Shown: positions 47,440 through 60,251 of the stretch, in pieces
Position numbering within the stretch: the stretch's first letter is position 1
How the letters are laid out: each line of letters starts with the position of its first letter
Assembly (NCBI GenBank): GCA_947095585.1
Contig: OX352762.1
Span: forward strand, 26,760,669 to 26,824,668
Reading direction: 5' to 3'
Source: Nephrocerus scutellatus
Lineage: Eukaryota > Arthropoda > Insecta > Diptera > Pipunculidae
Length of the DNA: 64,000 nt
Position numbers and translations under genes: made by a program
Notes under the pieces: model-generated
Database searches by the model: none
What the model saw: only the letters and a program-made list of their open reading frames with translations
Told to the model about the DNA's origin: nothing

Positions 47440-47740
47440 AGAAATGACTTTTGGATAGGTGTCATTTTGAATACATTTCTGTATTTCAATGAACAGAGGT
47501 AAATACTGCTATAAAAAATTAAGGACCATTTTTATGACACTGAATAAAGTTGTTCTTTTCATGCTAACTTAAAAAGGGAGGTGAAGGTTTTTTAGTCCGT
47601 AAGACCAACTTTAAGGTATGCGTATATTTTCCGGAACGTGTTGAATGTGTTTGTCTGGCGTTGTTGTGGAATACAACACCTTTTCTAAATGTGTATGCCA
47701 ATTGAAGAGGCTAAAGAACATAACAACTATATTCAGAATC
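47440..47740 (+). pseudogene. Possible non-LTR RT thumb remnant
   Basis: Weak, stop-filled similarity to the thumb block seen at 45130: REVKVF..VRPTLRYAY, then VFVWRCCGIQ. Only this short pattern supports it. Confidence 0.3.
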
Positions 47741-50595
47741 AATCACTTTATTAGGCGGCAAAAACTCACAATCTTTTTTTTTAATTACGAGTATCAAGTC
47801 ATAAATTTAATATAAGAAGCTTCCTGAGGATATCTATCCATTCTTTATCAAACGTAATTATTTTATTTCTTAATTTTTACCTGGTTTCTCTTGTGATCAA
47901 GATATAGTTCCATGACAATTTTCTGTAATTCTATTTTTATAACTAAGCAAAAAGTAAAAAACTTGAAGATTTAGGTATTTTAAAAAATTGCTATTGAAAC
48001 AATTCAATACAACACAACGCAGAGCCTAAACAAAACGTATCAAATTACTCAAATTAAATAATTTGCACCCTCAGCGATATCTTTAACATTTCGCTGTCAA
48101 TGTTGCAAAAACCTCCAAGTGTCATAAGCAGAAGATAGTATTGAAAGAAGCAGCCAGCAAACAGCAGGGAACAACAAATATAAATAAAATTTCATTATCA
48201 TGAGAATAATGGATGCACCCACCACCACGTAGCAGAACAAACAAAACAAAGGCAACTTGGAACAAAAGCAAAGTGCAAAGAAAATAAAAGCGCGATTTCA
48301 GTAGCCAAGCAAAAATAAAACGTAAGCAATGACAAAGAAGTTCAAACTATCTTCATTGTAACATTCACGACAGGTGAATCGACACGTTTCGTGCGTACAA
48401 TTTTATCAAACGACGGGTCGGGCCAACAGGGCTGCCTAAAACGGTTTGTTTTGTTGTCAACCGTTTTGTGTTTCCATATTCATCAGTTTAGTAAATAAGA
48501 AATTGATATTTACATTAGCACTAGAGCGTAGATTTAAAGGGAGAACAGAGGAAATGCCACCACAGATAGATTCGTTTAAGCGGGTATTTGATACGTTCGA
48601 TTAATCAAATTGTTGGATTTATAAAAAGTACAAGTGAGGTAGGAGTTATTGGAGTGAGGGTGAGGGTGAGCATACAACAAATCACATAAACACAGAAAAC
48701 TACGTGAGCAAAATCATTTTACTTAGTTATTGCTGTTACTGGGGCGACTCCCATATCATTGTCAAGAAAAATTTTCGTAAAGAGAATTATTGTTCAATGC
48801 CTTACAGATTACATATAAATATTAATAATAGTATTGTTAAGCTGTATGTTTCTTGTTTGGAATAACAGGTTCAATATTTTTGGAATATTTTTGCTCGTTT
48901 CGGAAAAAAATTCAAATGTTGTTTTTGGGAAAAATATACAGTAAAGTGGACGTTTTTGAAATGGCTAAGAAGTATAATTTAAGAATGAGTGCCTTTAACA
49001 CATACTCAGGATAACGACTTCCTACTTTAAGTGGTTATAAACTTTACGCGCCTAAGCAAACATTTATATCTATTATATCCACGCCATCACACTGGCTGAC
49101 GGGTGTTAATAAAAACCTATCATGATTTAAGAAAATGCTACATTGCTTCATCGATACGACAGAAAGCCTGGAAAACAAAGCATATGAGTTCGTCAAATAA
49201 ATTTCATGAAAGTAAAAAGCAATTGTTAGCAATTATCCAGAAGTAATAAAAGATCTGATAAGAATAAACTCCGACGATGGTGGCAACAGGCTCCATCTTC
49301 TTCTGACCAGGCTAAACAAGATCTAAGCTCGAAATACGGCTAATCAAAAATTAGTCAATTGAAAGATATATTGTAACGATATAAATCCGCTGGAGTTAGT
49401 CTCAGTCGGAATCCAAGGTTCGACTTTTGTTCGGCGTTTTCTTTACAAACAATTTTGTTTCGTCTTGGAAAGAAGGCCTCTACCAACTTACATCCGCGAG
49501 TGTATAAGTGGGGTGTTTAACAGTAGTCCTTACCGCGATTAAGTCGTGCGGAGAGGGATTCTCAACCAACTCACAACCAGGGAAAGGAAAGGGGGTGGGG
49601 CACCTAGCACCGGCTACTTCTCCACTCTGGTCTACGTGGGGTAAAAGACACAATAATAGTTTAATTCTTAACTCAAAGTTTTTTCTTTCTGTTCTGCTTA
49701 ACTTGAATTGAATTTTGACTTGATTTTCTTTTTTAGCTTGACTTACCTTTTACATAATTTCCTCTTAGTAAACAACATTATTTTATTTCAAGTTTCAGCT
49801 ACTTGAGAATATGAACAAAAATTATTCTCCTACTTTATGTTGTCTTTGCTTTTGTTTACACCTAATTGTTTTTAAAGACTAGTTGGGAATAACATTAACA
49901 AAAATTGATTTAATGCGTAATTATATTAACAAAATAGGAACCTATACTTTTTAGGTGGCGCTTTGCTTCCAAGCATGTGTGCAAAATTTCAGGAAGTTAC
50001 TATGTATGTTTTTATAAATACTGAAAAATTCGTAAAAACATGCGATTTGAAAAAAAATGTATTGTAACCTCTTACCCAAGAGTCTTACCACTTGCAAAAT
50101 ATGACGAAATCCGAAATTGCATGGCTTTGCAAACAACTTTTAAGAAAACATTCAAGGCCCGAAATAGGTTGAAGTTTAAATAAAAAAAAAGGTTACGCAA
50201 CATGTTCCTCATTGTAGATAATCTTATGACAAACATTTTTCTCCTTTTAGTAAAGATCCAACCAAGTTAATGTTTTTACAAAAACAAAAATTAGAAAAGT
50301 TGCCCAGAAAATTGGAAAATTAGGGAAAAATTGTGTGTTATTTTCCATGGGATTTTTGTATGAACTTGCGACCATAACTCACGATTCGAACGATGAATTT
50401 GCGTAATTCTTTTTTTAGTTTGGTTATTAGTTGTTTCATTTTACACAAACAGTGTTGTAAGTTAATTTTTGGTATATTTCTTGATTATAGGCTACAGAAA
50501 ATGTAAAATATTAATATCACCTACCACGATGTTACCATCGGGTAAGGCGGTTATGTGCGGTTAGTAAAGCCCCCGGGAACACCTAGTCTTAATAT
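47741..50595. other. No recognised gene
   Basis: AT-rich. An inverted pair, AAAACGGTT and AACCGTTTT with a 12-base loop, lies at 48439-48468. At 49375-49420 TATAAATCC followed about 20 bases on by TCAGTC looks like a core promoter, possibly of an old LTR, but no repeat partner or TSD is found. GGTGAGGGTGAG lies near 48660. Confidence 0.3.
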
Positions 50596-51502
50596 ATAAA
50601 AAAAAAACCATAAAAATTCATGTAAGTTCTCTAATAGGAGATACATTTTAAGTGTTTAAAATTTAAAGGAAATCGGGCTAATTTTTTAAAAAATGTAAAT
50701 AGGCACCACTCGGGTCTCAGGGCCCGAACACTCCAAAAATGGTGCAAAAGTTTTGTCCATTGGAGATACACATGTGTTTAAAATTTTAAGAAATCGAGCT
50801 AATTTTTAAAAAATTACATTGGCACCCCTCGGGCCTCAGGGCTCGTTCACTCTAAAAATTTTACAAACCATTTTGTCCATCGGAGGTGCACATCTGTTTA
50901 AAATTTGAAGAAATCGGGCTAATTTTTAATATTTTTTATGGCACCCCTCGGTCCTCAGGGCCCGTTCACTCCAAAAAAGTTTACAAAAAGGAATGTCTGT
51001 CTCTTTTTGGTAAACTTTTTTGAAGAAATATGAAGAAGATCGGGTTAATCTTTTTAAAAAAATTTGTATGAGGCCTAAGGACGCCGGTACCCGGGGTCTC
51101 CACAATTTTCACAAAAAGTGTTGTCCATCTGAGATACACATGTATGTAAAATTTGAAGATTTGTCCGGGGTCTCCAAAATTTTTACAGAAAGTTTCATCC
51201 ATCAGAGATACACATTTAAATTTGAAGTAAATAGGGTTAATTTTTTAAAAAAAAATTCTATGGGGCCTCACGACCCGGGGTCGTTGTACAAAAGTGTTGT
51301 CCATTGGAGATACACGTGTATATAAAATTTGAAGAAAATCGGGTAAATTTTGTAAAATATTTGTATGGGAAAATTTTAATAGAAAGTGTTTTCATTGGAC
51401 AAATGCATGTGTGCACTTTGGGAAGTGGGTTAAAAATTTATCGCAAGATTCCACGACAAACAAATAAACGGGAACGCGAAGTTAATATAGAGAATTTAAA
51501 AA
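50596..51502 (-). mobile_element. Satellite-bearing element, copy 11 (both ends)
   Basis: Right terminus (AACCATAAAAATTCATGTAA then GTTCTCTAATAGGAGATAC), about six units with alternating GGCACCCCTCGG/CTCAGGGCCCG and GGGGCCTCACGACCCGGGGT type GC patches, then GCGAAGTTAATATAGAGAAT. Two subtypes of unit are mixed in one array. Confidence 0.8.
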
Positions 51503-52077
51503 TGAAACTTTGTATGTCTGTTCGCGCATAACTTGGAGATCCGATATAGCTGAAACTCTGTGACGCGGTGGGAACGGTTGGGCTGGATGTTTGTATGAGG
51601 TTAGTGTGGTAATGGTGTTGGTTGAGGGGGTTGACCGTGGTGGGTTGGTTGACTCGAAGACCGTGCATTTTTTATGCATCAGCTTCTTACCATGGGACAA
51701 CTCACTGAATAACTTGCGCCACGGCAATAAGGTTGGATACACCCTTTAATAAAATGAAAATTAAAACAAACATTATAACCATAATAGTGCTGTTATATGT
51801 GGTTAGGGGATTATCTCAAGGTGGGTCTTGAAGAGTCTTGATGGTCAGTTGGGGGGAGGGTTGTGTCGTGGGGGCAGCCAGGCAATTCTGGTTATTTCAG
51901 CTAGTTAAAAATAAATACGAAACAACCCGATGGTTTCTTCATTCGTGTGGGCTTGAATATTATAATATAGATTGAAGTTATGATTATTGAATAATAAATA
52001 AAGTCCAATATTTTTTTAATCTATGATCGCTAAAACGTCTATTTAAATGTGTTTACCAAAAGAAAGAGAAAAGTAAA
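51503..52077. other. No recognised gene
   Basis: A GT-rich patch (51560-51650: GGTTGGTTGACTC and neighbours) is the only compositional feature. Confidence 0.3.
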
Positions 52078-52536
52078 AAAACAACCCATAAAAATTAAAA
52101 TTTTTCTTGTAAATTCTCTAATCAGGGATACAGACACACACACACACTGCGTGCTTGTTTTGTGGCAAAATCATCCACCAAATGACGCAGCGACAGCGGA
52201 CAGCGCTGCAAAGAAAGCACAGAGCTCAGACTTTGCCGTGATCTGATGCGATATAGCGATATTTAAAAATTGAATATGGGGGTCCCCGGGGGCCGATCAC
52301 TCCAAAATTTTACAAAAAGTGTTTTCCATCGATGACACACATGTGTACAAAATTTAAAGAAAATCGGGTAAATTTTGTAAAATATTTGTATGGGAGCCCC
52401 CCGACCCCGAGGTCCGAGGAGCCTCAAATATTAATAGAAAGTATTGTCACCGGAAATATACATGTGTGCAAAATTTCAATAAAATCGGGCAGCCAGCCAG
52501 CCACGTGCACGCGAAGATAATATAGAGAATTTAAAA
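52078..52536 (-). mobile_element. Satellite-bearing element, copy 12 (both ends)
   Basis: Right terminus AACAACCCATAAAAATTAAA and TTGTAAATTCTCTAATCAGG, an ACACACACAC patch and 100 bp of sequence foreign to the family (52150-52260). About two units follow, then GCAGCCAGCCAGCCACGTGC and GCGAAGATAATATAGAGAAT. Confidence 0.8.
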
Positions 52537-55499
52537 AGAAATGCTGCTTGAAATATATTTTTTTTATTTCGATCCAGACTAAATATTTAATGCTCGTATT
52601 TTCTTTGCTTTTAATTGCTTCATTAAGCTGAATCAGTAACTGTTCATATACCGTTATGATGATCTTTTGGGATTGTCAATGAACTTGTTTTATTGACTCA
52701 CCACCCATTTGACTCTTGTCAAGTCAGCCAGTTCTTACAATATCATCATAAAATGTTATTACAATTGTCACGTATTTGCACTCAAATTATAAAACATGCA
52801 ATTCTTGACTATTCACACAAGTATTATCGAAAAGCAATGACAATTATTTATAAATACTCGAAAAACATTTCGATTTCAATTGTATTTGTGTAGCAGAAAA
52901 TGTAAAGTAGCAATATAAAAGCTACGGAATGAAATGTCAAGGATGTACTATGCCAAGAAGGATTAAGTTCAATTGAATGAAATAATTGAATTTAAACCAC
53001 AACTTACTGCGATTATCTTTAGATAGAAAAATGTCGTGTGAACAAATACAAAACTTTTCTTTACCAGCCAGCACTTTTATTATTTTCATCATTTATTACA
53101 ATTAATAAGGTTTTTCCCCAGAAAGTTCTACTCAATAAACTACCAATCCAAGCACGCAGAATTTTAAGGAAAAGTTAAAGAAGTTTCTTCCTATTTTTGC
53201 CTAAATGCAAATTCTGAGAACACAATGATTTTTCTTTGTTAAAAGCAATGCATTCTCATTCAGGTGGAGGGTAAAATTTCCATAATTTTTTTCAGCTCCA
53301 CGCTCAACAAAAGAGGGAGAGAAAATTTTATCTTTATTTTACGTTATAAAATAAAATAATCTCACTAAAGATAGCAGTTATGTAACACGTTGCTAGATTA
53401 AGTTTTTTACGTTTTCATAAATATGTTTGACAACTAAAAATTAATGCAATTTGGCAAAGGAAGGGAGTAATCAAACAAACGCCACATTAAATCAACTTAC
53501 TACGATATTTAATTTAGTGTTCATTAGGACAATTTGATCACGAGAAGACAATCAACACGTAAATATTGTAAGAGAAAACGTGGGAATGCATTCTAGCTTT
53601 TCTTTTCTTGAAAGTGATGTCAAAATCATTTCGTACCAACCAAGCACATTTTGCTTATCCACATGTCTTAAAAAGTAATTGCCTTAAAGGACTGCCCAAA
53701 CAACAGCGATTTCAGCGGCGGCTACGATATCCCTTATAAATCATCCCTTATAAATACTCGTATGGGATGAACTTTGGAATTCGCTGCCGCCGCCAAAACC
53801 GATCGAATCAAAATCGATAGATCAGAGAGCATCGAAAAATACTAGTATCTTATTCCGGGAGCATCTACTGAACCATGGTAGCTTTAGAAATGCATTAACC
53901 AATGAAAATGTACTATCTGAAACATTATAGAAGCTTGATGCAATAAACTGCTTGTCAGGCTTGCCTAACCTACCTATACCAGTGCTAGCATGGTAACCGA
54001 CTTAACAGAATTGCATGCATATTCCAATGAATGATGAGAATGGAATTGCGTTCTTGATAGTAGTAAAATACCACAGAAGACCGAGTATATAGAGATTTAT
54101 AGCTCGACTGGAAAGTGGCATTATCTAGTCATAAGCCACGCAACAACAGCCATCGAGGATTAAAAAGGCCGGATGCATAAGTGCATAGATAATCAATGGC
54201 GATATTTTGAAAAATCTTTGGTAAGAACTTTTGATTCCTTCTCTTTCAACCACAAAACTTTTAAAGAACTCACGTAATAAAATTTTAGCGATTCTGAAGA
54301 CTCCGTTTGCTGTAATTTTTTTTGCTAAAATTTGCTAATTAAAATATCGCAATATTGCTGTACGGTTTTAACCGGAAATGATATTTAGAATTTAATGTGC
54401 ACCTGTCGAAGACGTATTCTTCCATTCGCTTAACATCGTAAACTATTCGTTGGTTCAGATTATCGCGTATCTGTGCGTAAAAAAACACCATGGGATTAAT
54501 TTTACAAAGTTCCTCATTCATTATTTAACAGAATTTCTTTTAAATTTTTTTTCAAACGGTCATAAAATGTAAGCGCACGACCTCCTTTATAAAGTCGAGT
54601 AGTACATATACTTGTTAGAGTCATTTGATATCTTTATTAGCCCAGAAATTTCTATGTGGATCGATTAATTTCTTTTCTATAACTAGTACTAGCAGTCCTA
54701 CATAATTTTCATTTAAATTTAATTCAATTTACTACTCAAAATTGTTTCTAGTTTGTTCATCTATAAATGCAAAGTAATTTTGATTTCTTAACGCTAACGA
54801 ACAACCAATGGCGAAGAAATTGCATTGTTAAGTATTTTAAAGTGTTATTCACTGTGCGTGTTTAGTGTGCCCTTAAAGTAGAACCTAATTGTGTTATGCA
54901 ATGGGCTATTAAGGAAGAGAGGCAGAAAGACTAAATTCTAAGTGGTTTGCCACGCATAATCATATTGAATAGAATCTTTTCGAATGTTTGTAATATAAAC
55001 TTCGCTTTCGTCTAGAGATATTGATTCCCTAGATACAAATATATAGAGCACTGCTATTGCAGACATTATTAGGAATGTGCGACGTAAGATAGTGCAGCAG
55101 CTTAATGGAATGTGATAATAGGATCATTGTTTGTGTAAAGTTGTATTTCCCAGTACCAACACCTTAGAATTGCACGATAGCAATGAATCATTTTTTTGAA
55201 GGCATAATTTTCAGCAGATTTGCAGACCAAGTCGAATGTAGCATTATCAAAAAATTTCTTTATTTCTGAACTAACATTGCAAATCATTCCGTCTACACCC
55301 TTCACTTTTTCTTACATCTCATCATGTTAGATACTCAGCCATTGGGTTATCGCCTCTCGGCTCATCCCACCTTTGTACTATCAGCCAATTTCTCGTTAAT
55401 AAGCCAAGCAGAGCAAAAACTACCGAAAAAACAGTATGGCAATACGTAAAAGCCTTATCAACTTCTGTGGGAGTATTAACTTGCTACCTATTGTTTCGA
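52537..55499. other. No recognised gene
   Basis: Long AT-rich stretch. Short minus-strand frames at 54339-54521 and 55102-55305 have ordinary amino-acid composition but no recognised motif. ATCCCTTATAAAT is repeated at 53729 and 53743. Nothing further is supported. Confidence 0.3.
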
Positions 55500-56165
55500 A
55501 AACATCATTCTCATTGGTATGAGAGACTTTATTCCATTAAGGAAAAAGACTGTCAAACCAAAGGAAGATGAATGGCATGACTTGAGCTGTAAAGAGGCTT
55601 CTAGGATTAGAGAGGTATGCTTTCGGTTTTATAAAGTAAATCCTACTGAGGAATACCGAATTAATTTCAAGCAAGCCAGAAATGCCCACGTTCTGCGAGT
55701 CAAATTCGTTTACGACCAAAAATTGAGACAAAAAGTTAAATTTCTCAAAAGTAGTAAACATTTTTAGTCATTCATGAAAAGAACCAAAAATACAGTCTCG
55801 TCGTCAATTCCAACGCTTATTCACAATGGCATTCCAACTGTCAGCTCTAAGGACAAGGTCAATCTGTTTGCTGCTAATTTTGCAGATTGCTCCACGCTTG
55901 CAGATTGTGCATTGTTGCCGCCTGTACCTCCGAGTATTGTACATTCTATGCGACAGATTTCTATTCGTACTCGTGCAGTTTCTAGAGTTTTAAACGATCT
56001 CAAAACTCACAAATCCGGGGGCCAGATGGTATTTCCCCATTAGTTTTGAAAAGATGTTCTTCCAAGCTGGCATTACCATTGCGCAAGCTTTTCCACCTAT
56101 CCTATTCTTCTGGACTCTTCCCGAGAAGTTGGAAAATAGCCTTTGTTCAGCATATACTCCCTCCT
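55500..56165 (+). pseudogene. Jockey-like LINE ORF2, linker and RT start
   Basis: The plus strand reads DEWHDLSCKEASRIREVCFR (compare 41575), then ARNAHVLRVKFVYDQKLRQK, SFMKRTKNTVSSSIPTLIHN, SSKDKVNLFAANFADCSTLA, RVLNDLKTHKSGG, shift, DGISP.VLKR and LLDSSREVGK. It is the EN-RT linker and first RT motif of the same family as 41395-43170, truncated on both sides, with one in-frame stop near 55766 and a shift near 56025. Confidence 0.8.
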
Positions 56166-56399
56166 CGTAATGCAGTGTTAGTAATAAAATTAAGAAACTT
56201 ATAATCTATACATATTAGTATTTTTTTAACAATGACCTGATGGCGGTACTCATAATATACATTATTATTATTATTTTTTTATCTATCAATTTTTTTTTAA
56301 TTTGTTGCATTGAATTATGATGCATATGTTCCTTCTAGCAATATGGTAGGTTACTGGCACTATGCACGTCTCCGAAAGATAGCCCTGTGCGTGCAGATG

Positions 56400-56750
56400 C
56401 AAGAATGCCTCAGTCAATGTATATAGTACTGAGGATTCGGATAAAATGCTCCCGAGATTAGATCATTTGCGAGGGTTCCTAGTAAGATCAAGAATGATGT
56501 TATCGATCCATGAAACTCCGGAAGCATCCAGGAGCTTCTTATCGACATATAATCCCTATAATTGGAATGTTCGCTTTTATAAATACCCATACACACTTTT
56601 TCCGTATATGATGGACTGATGTTCCACCATATTTGACTCCATACATTAAAATTGGTCTTACGAACGCCTGGTAACAAAATATATTCACCTCCCATCTCAG
56701 ATGGCGTGTATAAAAAAATAAAAGTAGCTCGTAATTCATAACTGTCTCAA
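56400..56750 (-). pseudogene. Non-LTR RT thumb remnant, antisense
   Basis: The minus strand reads CYQAFVRPILMYGVKYGG, PSYTEKVCM, then a CR..SS block and SGAFYPNPQYY. It matches 45130-45850 in order, so it is the same family. Stops and a shift near 56600. Confidence 0.65.
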
Positions 56751-56759
56751 TTAGAGAAG

Positions 56760-56990
56760 TTATAATTTGATGATTTTTGTGTTTACTGTCCCATTTTTTT
56801 TGTAATATTTTCTTGGTCAAGTTTTTTTTGTAGTTTTCCTTGACCATGATCCATTAATTAAAGCATTTGGACTCGCGTCGTTTTAATTTCGTGATCGTTT
56901 TTCCGTATTGTTTTTTTCAATGAATCAGGGAGAATTCCGAAAAAATAATTTGAAACCGGCTACAAACGTGAGGAATGTGATATATTGTAA
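56760..56990 (-). repeat. Dispersed repeat R, copy 2 (inverted relative to copy 1)
   Basis: The minus strand matches 31665-31870, including CGACGCGAGTCCAAATGCTT and TGGATCATGGTCAAGGAAAA. A poly-A run of more than 20 lies beside it at 57012-57037. Confidence 0.75.
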
Positions 56991-57006
56991 ATCATTCCCT
57001 TGGCAA

Positions 57007-57037
<31 letters not shown>

Positions 57038-57215
57038 GGTTCTAGGAAAACCTGTAACTATGTCCTATTTGAGAGGTGTCGCAATTTGGCCCTTAATTTC
57101 CAAAAACAAATTAAACTTCGGCATCATACTATACGTCACATTTGTTACCGTAATATGAATGCATTTTCAATTTAATTTTCCTTTCTTTCTCTTTTAAAAT
57201 TCAAAAATCTATCAA

Positions 57216-57433
57216 CATCATACAAACGACCAAGCTTGGCATATAAGTTTTGGCAACTGGCACGACGTCTTTTGTTGACTGTGTATACAGACTTTGATTC
57301 TGAGTAAGAAGCCGCATTATACCACATCATACAAGCGACCAAGCTTGGCATATAAGTTTTGGCAAGTGGCACAACGTGTTATGTTGACTGCCTATAGAGA
57401 CTTGGAGTCTGAGTAAGAAGCCGCATTTATGAG
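57216..57433 (+). repeat. 109-bp tandem repeat, two copies
   Basis: CATCATACAAnCGACCAAGC starts at 57216 and 57325. Both units run through AAGTTTTGGCAAnTGGCACn and GAGTAAGAAGCCGCAT with about 10% difference. A short open frame across it (57172-57372, minus) is repeat composition. Confidence 0.9.
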
Positions 57434-58569
57434 GAATGTCTTAGGTAGAACTCGTGGTTTGGTAGTAAGAAACAATATTTTGGAGGCTAAACCAACGAGA
57501 TCTAATATTTCCCTGATATCGTGCAAAAAGATTTTTTTTGTGGGTTGCCAGACCCGGACGTCGTTTTATAAATTAAGAATTCTTCTCACTTAGCCAATAG
57601 GGTGGGTACACATATATAAATGCTTACTCATAGAATTCTGTTTTGAAATCAATTACTTGTCGTAAACATATTATAGAATACATATTGTGAAGAAAGACAA
57701 ACAACAGCAGTGCTCTATTCAAAGGAGTTAATGCAATTACAAACAAAAAATGACAACTCCGCCTAAACGAGAAAATTAAATGGCAAAATAAGTTGCATGT
57801 TTATTGTGCTATATACCGCGTCATCAAGACGTCGTTCGTTAGTTGTTAATGCAGATACAAACCCACCATCCAGAGATAAAGTTTAAGAAACTCAAAAATA
57901 ATTAACTCTTTCTATTTTCTGAAAGTAAGACTGACGTCTTGGCCGAGGCAACGAGTTTTTCTCGCTCCCTGTGAACATTAGGTGGGTAGTCAACCAGCCG
58001 GGTAGGCTGGCTGATATGCTTTTTAGCTGATAGATAGACGAATGGAATAGGGAAAAGTAAGCACACAAGTTGTTTTTTTTTTGCTTACAGAGAGCATTCA
58101 ACTTACTGCGAAAAAATGTTAAAATATTTAAACATTTAATGGCAAGCCCGGAGGAAAGCCAACACACATACACAGCCAGCCAAGTAGGCTTTTGGAATTG
58201 AAAATATGGAGGACGGGTTTTCCTTAAAAAACGTAATATAAAATATGAACAGTAAAAATATTCATTTACCTAAGATAGGGAAATTTTTTTTACTGAGCCT
58301 ACTACTATGTAGTTTTGCTATCAGAATTTGTTTTGTTTTTGCGAAATGATAGCTAATTTTTGATAAGAACCTTTTCTACATTAAGCAAAAAAAGATTTAC
58401 ATCTTTAGGTCGAAAAAAAATTAAGAAAATTTTTATATTATGTATGATGGAATTTTTTAAGCACAAATATTGACGAATAAAGACCGTTAAACATTTTTTT
58501 AGTTTAGATGAAATTTCTGATTACTTGGGGAAAAAAATTAAAAAGCATTTACTGAAGATTTTTTATTTT
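57434..58569. other. No recognised gene
   Basis: The minus-strand frame at 57892-58173 (93 codons) has no recognised motif. Poly-T runs at 58071-58082 and 58559-58576. Confidence 0.3.
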
Positions 58570-59452
58570 TTTTTATAAAATGTACACACGCTCAAGGGGT
58601 TTGCAGCCTTATGATGCTTAGCACAACGTGGCCGTTCGGAAATTAAGGAGAGGAAAAGGTGGGATGTCTATACACGTGTGTCTTAAATGACTGCAGATCA
58701 TACAAATGCGGAAACACAGTCCGGAAATTCATTCCACATAACTATAGTCAAGGAATCGCTAAATTGGTTGGTGCGTCCGAAGATAGGACTAATGTACTTT
58801 GGTTGGGTTGGAGGATGGGCGGTATACATCTGGATAATTCTTTTGAACACCGCTTATGGAAAAAGCGATAAAATAGTGACAAGCAGGAAACATTCCTACG
58901 ATATTCAAGCGATTCGATTGTTTTCGTGATTTAAGTACAACCAAAAAGTTTTATCGCGCGGTTCTGAATTCTGTCGAGTAGATGCAATGTGGTCTTGGGA
59001 GCACCTGGGCAGACAATGCAGTTGTATTGTTGCCCTGTAAATAGAAGCTAAATCTGAAGGAGTGAAGCACATTTTGCAACGTTTAAGAAAACCTAAACAT
59101 TTCGCAGCATTCTAAGTGACGGCGAATATATGTGGTCATTCCAACGAAGCTTGTTGTTGGCTCACATACCAAGTTATTGCGAGTTTTTTGAGTTTCTTTG
59201 ATGCAGGGTTCATTCATGGATAAAGGTTGGGGTTTAAAATTACGCTTAAAGGACAGAAGATAGCATTGGGTTTTGGATTCTATTGTCTAGTCCCCACCTT
59301 GTTATGCTGTCAAGGTCACTTAGCATACGTTGTTGTTCAAGTTCCAGTTGTGATGAAGAAGCCGGGTCTTATCAATTCCATAAACCAAAATTTGTGAATC
59401 GACTAGTTCCATTTTTCAGTGAGATATGCCATCAGATCACCTGTAGAACGTT
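58570..59452 (-). pseudogene. Jockey-like LINE ORF2, internally deleted, antisense
   Basis: The minus strand from 59452 reads RSTGDLMAYLTEK-like, then jumps by deletion of motifs A to C to QLELEQQRMLSDLDSITRW. It continues NNKLRWNDHIY, RIQNRAIKLFG, and near 58860-58600 FHKRCSKELS, WNEFPDCVSAFV and HHKAANPLS. The 3' end is A-rich near 58570. Same family as 41395-43170, with which its 3' part aligns base for base over long stretches. Plus-strand frames here (58659-58929, 59283-59528) are antisense shadows. Confidence 0.8.
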
Positions 59453-59454
59453 GC

Positions 59455-59740
59455 CCCACTACCCCGGGGTCCCAAAATGTTTACAAAAAGTGTTGTCCAT
59501 CGGAGATACACACGTATATACAATTTGAAGAAAATCGAGTTAATTTTTTAACAAAATTTGTTAGGGCTCCATGACCCTGTGGCCTGGGGTCTCCAAAATT
59601 TGTTAAAAAAATGTTTTTGGGGCCCACGACCCCGGGGCATGGGGTCTCCAAATATGTGTATACAATTTAAAAAAAAATCTGTTTTTTTTTTAAATTTATA
59701 TGGGCACCCCTTGGCCCTGAGGACATCGATCGTGACGATG
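59455..59740 (-). mobile_element. Satellite-bearing element, fragment (no termini)
   Basis: About two and a half units: CCCCGGGGTCCCAAAATGTT, TTGTCCATCGGAGATACACA, then CATGACCCTGTGGCCTGGGG. It directly follows the truncated 5' edge of the antisense LINE, so the breakpoint is shared. Confidence 0.6.
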
Positions 59741-59978
59741 CATTCCAGAACCTACGAACTACCAAATAATCGTTAGCCTCCAGTACAGTTAGGTCTACTG
59801 CTAATTATTATTTTTCTCAATCTAAAGTAGTTATATAGTTAGATGTGTTATATGTTATTTATATATGCTATGTTATAAGTTGCACAAGTCGCCACGACAA
59901 CCCGTGGTAATAAGGTGAATATTTATCCTTAGTTTTTTGTTGTCTTTTTTCAAATTATAGTCATCACCTAACCTCAGT
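59741..59978. other. No recognised feature
   Basis: Short AT-rich spacer, TTATATAGTTAGATGTGTTATATG at 59830. Confidence 0.3.
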
Positions 59979-60251
59979 GGGTGCCGTGGCTCAGTGGAAG
60001 TGAGCATGGTTACTGAGCAGGGGGTTCGTTGTTCGAATACCAGTAACAGCAAAAGTATTTTTCACGGTGTCCCACGTTCCGAGAGTAATAACTTGTAACG
60101 GAAAGCTTCTCAATTCGCCGTTCGGATCCGGCCTTAAATTGTAGGTCCCTTCCATTTGTGTGCAAAAATATACATGCTCAACACGAATGGTTGCGAGAAG
60201 CTAAGCCTTGGACCGCAATGGTCTGTCGCGCCGAATATAATTATTATTATA
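59979..60251 (+). mobile_element. tRNA-derived SINE
   Basis: The head resembles a tRNA: A-box-like TGGCTCAGTGG (59987-59997) and B-box-like GTTCGAATACC (60031-60041), spaced as in Pol III promoters. The arms do not pair well enough for a working tRNA. The body has CGCCGTTCGGATCCGGCC (60116-60133), then TTGTAGGTCCCTTCCATTTG and AGAAGCTAAGCC, which I recognise as the conserved core of a SINE common in tephritid-type flies. It ends in ATTATTATTAT (60239-60249). Any coding frame inside (60158-60340) is incidental. Confidence 0.75.

Noticed and set aside
49365..49430. Core promoter or LTR (TATAAATCC with TCAGTC downstream)
   Set aside because: No second copy, no target duplication and no primer-binding site found; single motif matches are expected by chance.
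58659..58929. Two plus-strand frames with a hydrophobic stretch (GWVGGWAVYIWIIL)
   Set aside because: The minus strand aligns with the 3' part of the Jockey-like LINE at 42840-43170, so these are antisense shadows.
59979..60055. Functional tRNA gene
   Set aside because: A- and B-box-like motifs are present but the T-arm and acceptor stems do not pair, and a SINE core follows directly.
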